NCBI GenBank assembly: GCA_903858185.1
Contig: CAIOHT010000068.1
Coordinates: forward strand, 1-61,405
Source: an uncultured Caulobacterales bacterium
GTDB taxonomy: Bacteria; Pseudomonadota; Alphaproteobacteria; Caulobacterales; Caulobacteraceae
Direction: 5' to 3'
DNA length: 61,405 bases
Part shown: positions 58,673-61,405 of the stretch, piece after piece
Layout of the letters: each line of letters opens with the position of its first letter
Numbering within the stretch: the stretch's first letter is position 1
Notes under the pieces: generated by a model
Database searches by the model: none
What the model was told of the DNA's origin: nothing
Seen by the model: the letters and a program-made list of their open reading frames with translations, nothing else
Made by a program: the position numbers and the translations under genes

Positions 58673-59335
58673 TTGAACCAGAACAATCCGATCATCGACG
58701 GGCCACCGCCCGGCAACTGGCAACGGATGATCGACGCCTGGCGCGCGATCGCCGCGCGGCTGCGCCGCCCCGACAAGGCGGGCCCCGCGCCGAAGGCCCG
58801 AAAAGTCCGCTCAAAGGCGCCGCCCGAGGCGGTCGCGGCCGCAGCCGAGGTCAAGGCCTTCGAGCAAATTCACGGCAAGCCTATGCTCTGGATGGCGCCC
58901 TTCTTCCTGGCGTTCGCCTTTGTCTTCGCCTTTCCCCACGCCGCGAAGCTCCTGTCGCCCGAGGCGCCGCGGACGGTCATCGACGCCCTAGTGGGTCGCC
59001 TGCCTGAACAACTGTCGCCCCTGTCGGCGATGATGGCCGGCTGGCTTTGGTTGCCCTGGTTCGTCGCCCTGCCCGCCCTGCTGATGCGCCTGCGCGCGGC
59101 CTGGACCACGCGCAGCGCGATCATGGACGCGGTCGGCTGGTCGATGGGCGCGCTCGTTATCGAGGGCGGCGCCTGGCTCTATTTCGGCCGCAAGGCGCTG
59201 GAGAGCGCTGCCGCGGCCGAGCGCACCGGCGCCTGGCAGCTGCTGGTGGCAGAGTTCATCTTCCTGTTTCTGGTGGCGACCATCCTGGGACCGCATACGC
59301 CCAGGCCGCGGTACTTCAACCAGCACATGAGATGA
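58673..59335 (+). CDS. Hypothetical membrane protein between sucB and lpd
   Basis: A 220-residue protein I do not recognise. The start is TTG at 58673, favoured by GAGGGGG six bases upstream; no ATG in frame fits. A basic, Ala/Pro-rich N-terminal 60 residues (KAGPAPKARKVRSKAPPE) is followed by four to five helices: MLWMAPFFLAFAFVFAFPHA, MAGWLWLPWFVALPALLMRL, MDAVGWSMGALVIEGGAWLYF and LLVAEFIFLFLVATILG. It resembles nothing I can name. Position suggests co-expression with sucAB. Confidence 0.72.
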   Translation: MNQNNPIIDGPPPGNWQRMIDAWRAIAARLRRPDKAGPAPKARKVRSKAPPEAVAAAAEVKAFEQIHGKPMLWMAPFFLAFAFVFAFPHAAKLLSPEAPRTVIDALVGRLPEQLSPLSAMMAGWLWLPWFVALPALLMRLRAAWTTRSAIMDAVGWSMGALVIEGGAWLYFGRKALESAAAAERTGAWQLLVAEFIFLFLVATILGPHTPRPRYFNQHMR

Positions 59336-59499
59336 CCGTGGTCGAGGCGGAAGCCCGGCCGAGGGCGCGGCCCAGACCACCCTTCTGAAGGTAGCGACCG
59401 CCGCCCTGTTCGAGCTGTTCTGCCTGCTGGCGCCGACCGGCAAGAAGACTCTCGGGGAGACGGACGCCCATTTCAACCGGGGCTGACCGAAGGGGCGCC

Positions 59500-59925
59500 A
59501 TGAACGATACACTTCTCGAAGGTCTCGGCTGGTTCGCCCGGGCCGTTGGCCTATTCTATGTGGTGGGCGGCGTCGTCGCGATGCGGGCCTGGCGCATGAA
59601 CGCCCTTCTCGACAACGCCGTCTCGCAGATAAGCCTCAAGGCGACGGACCCCGTCGAACGGACCCGCAGCGTCGCGATGTTCATTGCCAGTGGCCTGACG
59701 GCCGTCAGCGGCCTGCTGCTGATCTTCCTGCTGAAGGCGGCGGTCGTGGCCTTCCTGCTCAACGCCGCCTCGCAGGCCGCCTATCTCGCCTGGGCCGCCA
59801 GGGCCCTGCCGCCGGAAGACGAGTCGGAGGTCATTGGACGTCGTCGCACGACCAACGCCTTCGTCATCTGGCTGGTCATGACAGGGCTGGTGCTGCTGCT
59901 TTTTGAGCGGGGCGTGTTGACCTAG
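59500..59925 (+). CDS. Hypothetical membrane protein upstream of lpd
   Basis: A 141-residue protein with an N-terminal helix ([21 protein letters not shown]), two more in the middle ([34 protein letters not shown]) and one at the C-terminus ([15 protein letters not shown]). No family is recognised. The 164 bases before it (59336-59499) hold no ORF that I can support. It is the last of three unknown membrane proteins between sucB and lpd. Confidence 0.72.
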   Translation: MNDTLLEGLGWFARAVGLFYVVGGVVAMRAWRMNALLDNAVSQISLKATDPVERTRSVAMFIASGLTAVSGLLLIFLLKAAVVAFLLNAASQAAYLAWAARALPPEDESEVIGRRRTTNAFVIWLVMTGLVLLLFERGVLT

Positions 59926-60008
59926 GGCGCCGGCGCCTTAAACCGCCTCGCGCAGGGGGCGAGCAGGCCCCATATGTTGTGCGCACACTCAGACAGGCGG
60001 CTCCTTCC

Positions 60009-61405
60009 ATGGCCCAGTACGACGTCGTCATCATCGGGGGCGGTCCCGGCGGCTACAATGCAGCGATCCGCGCCGGCCAGCTGGGCCTCAAGGTCGGCCT
60101 GGTCGAGGGCCGCGAGACCCTCGGCGGCACCTGCCTGAATGTCGGCTGCATGCCGTCCAAGGCCCTGCTGCACGCGTCCGAGCTCTACGCCGCCGCCGCA
60201 GGTCCGGAGTTCGCCACGCTCGGCATCGAGGTGAAGCCGAAGCTGAACCTGCCGCAGATGATGGCCCAGAAGACCGAGAGCGTGACGGCCCTGACCAAGG
60301 GCATCGAGTTCCTGTTCAAGAAAAACAAGGTCGAGTGGATCAAGGGCTGGGGCCGCATCAACGGTCCCGGGAAGGTGGTCGTGAAGGCCGTCGACGGCGC
60401 CGAGACGGTGCTTGAGACGAAGAACATCATCATCGCCACGGGCTCGGAGCCCACGCCGCTGCCCGGCGTGACGGTCGACAACAAGCGCATCGTCGATTCC
60501 ACGGGCGCCCTGTCGCTGCCCGAAGTGCCCGGTCACCTCGTAGTCATCGGCGCCGGCGTCATCGGCCTGGAACTGGGCAGCGTCTGGCGCCGGCTCGGCG
60601 CCGAGGTGACGGTGATCGAATACCTCGACCGCGTCTGCCCGGGCATGGACGAGGAAACCGCCAAGACCTTCCAGCGCTCCCTTACCAAGCAGGGCTTCAA
60701 GTTCCAGCTGGGCCAGAAGGTCACCCGCGCGACCGCCAGCGCCAGCGGCGTCGAGATCACCATGGAGCCGGTCAAGGGCGGCGAGCCCCAGACCCTGGCA
60801 GCCAACTATGTGCTGGTGGCCATCGGCCGCCGGCCCTTCACCGAGGGCCTGGGCCTGGAGACGGTCGGCATCACCCCCGACAAGCGCGGCGTCATCGCCA
60901 ACGATCACTTCAAGACCGGCGTCGGCGGCGTCTGGGTCGTCGGCGACGTGACCAGCGGCCCGATGCTGGCCCACAAGGCCGAGGACGAGGGCGTCGCCTG
61001 CGTCGAGCTGATCGCCGGCAAGGCCGGCCACGTGAACTACGACCTGATCCCCGGCGTCATCTACACCGCCCCCGAAGTCGCCACGGTCGGCAAGACCGAG
61101 GAGGAGCTGAAGGCCGCGGGCGTCGCCTACAAGGTCGGCAAGTTCCCGTTCAGCGCCAACAGCCGGGCGAAGATCAACCACGAGGGCGAGGGCTTCGTGA
61201 AGGTGCTGGCCGATGCGAAAACTGACCGCATTCTCGGCGTCCACATGATCGGCCCCAACGTCGGCGATCTGATCGCCGAATACTGCGTGGCCATGGAGTT
61301 CTCGGCCTCGTCCGAAGACGTCGCCCGCACCTGCCACCCCCATCCCACCCGCTCCGAGGCCCTGCGCCAGGCGGCGATGGGCGTGGAGGGGTGGACGATG
61401 CAGGC
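60009..61405 (+). CDS. lpdA: Dihydrolipoyl dehydrogenase (E3), last codons outside window
   Basis: An FAD disulfide oxidoreductase that reoxidises the lipoamide of SucB and related E2 proteins. About 465 residues are present and only the last one or two residues and the stop appear to be missing. The FAD motif is [13 protein letters not shown], the redox pair is [12 protein letters not shown] (C42, C47), the NAD motif is [19 protein letters not shown], and the C-terminal [14 protein letters not shown] supplies the catalytic histidine of the partner subunit. The start is [12 protein letters not shown]. It completes the E1-E2-E3 set and could also feed AhpD. Confidence 0.97.
   Translation, partial: MAQYDVVIIGGGPGGYNAAIRAGQLGLKVGLVEGRETLGGTCLNVGCMPSKALLHASELYAAAAGPEFATLGIEVKPKLNLPQMMAQKTESVTALTKGIEFLFKKNKVEWIKGWGRINGPGKVVVKAVDGAETVLETKNIIIATGSEPTPLPGVTVDNKRIVDSTGALSLPEVPGHLVVIGAGVIGLELGSVWRRLGAEVTVIEYLDRVCPGMDEETAKTFQRSLTKQGFKFQLGQKVTRATASASGVEITMEPVKGGEPQTLAANYVLVAIGRRPFTEGLGLETVGITPDKRGVIANDHFKTGVGGVWVVGDVTSGPMLAHKAEDEGVACVELIAGKAGHVNYDLIPGVIYTAPEVATVGKTEEELKAAGVAYKVGKFPFSANSRAKINHEGEGFVKVLADAKTDRILGVHMIGPNVGDLIAEYCVAMEFSASSEDVARTCHPHPTRSEALRQAAMGVEGWTMQ

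Overview
The window is 61.4 kb of very GC-rich (roughly two-thirds G+C) bacterial chromosome, almost fully coding, with short intergenic gaps. Gene content and style point to an alphaproteobacterium of the Caulobacterales (Caulobacter/Brevundimonas/Phenylobacterium type). The signs are TonB-dependent receptors instead of many porins, a DUF2794 gene, a cytochrome c maturation operon, an mdh/sucCDAB/lpd TCA locus, TTG/GTG starts, predicted leaderless transcripts, and several families of dispersed palindromic intergenic repeats. The genus cannot be fixed by eye. I see no prophage, insertion sequence, CRISPR array, tRNA or rRNA.

Layout. 1-4 kb: a secreted M3 metallopeptidase (cut by the window edge), murI and an SRPBCC protein. 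4-8.4 kb: a peroxide-defence block, ahpC-ahpD, katG and divergent oxyR, with one shared motif placed about 90 bp upstream of both ahpC and katG. 8.5-12 kb: a beta-propeller phytase divergent from a TonB-dependent receptor. 12-17 kb: two tandem prolyl oligopeptidases and a potassium-channel-like protein. 17-23.7 kb: dapF, thpR, tesA, an ABC exporter of the YbbA/YbbP type, a Bax-inhibitor-1 protein and DUF2794. 23.7-24.1 kb: no ORF, but a long hairpin and a strong intrinsic terminator (candidate small RNA or leader). 24-32 kb: an SDR enzyme, DUF1223, acnA, and ccmABCDG interrupted by a Spy/CpxP-like gene with a GGAAC-N17-GTT promoter motif. 32.5-38 kb: a MarR regulator, yciB, ftsY, a TRIC-type channel, and mtaB enclosed by an inverted repeat.

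38-61 kb is a central-carbon region. It holds a CitE-like CoA lyase and a double-hotdog MaoC hydratase (possible malyl/beta-methylmalyl-CoA chemistry), mdh, then sucC-sucD-sucA-sucB and lpd. Between mdh and sucC lies about 9 kb of accessory genes: GNAT, LytTR regulator, DUF2141, a Tat-exported carotenoid-oxygenase-family enzyme, DUF2306, TetR, TonB receptor and MFS transporter. They look like a self-contained uptake-and-cleavage system set into a normally tight TCA locus.

The observations most worth following are: (1) the acnA Shine-Dalgarno locked in a perfect 11-bp stem with a 42-nt loop; (2) the carotenoid-oxygenase/TonB/MFS island; (3) the ORF-less structured transcript at 23.8-24.03 kb with C-rich loops; (4) the stress-promoter-driven periplasmic chaperone inside the ccm operon; (5) the paired OxyR-type sites; and (6) mtaB framed by about 100-bp inverted repeats. 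All functions are inferred by reading protein sequence and motifs; no database search was run.
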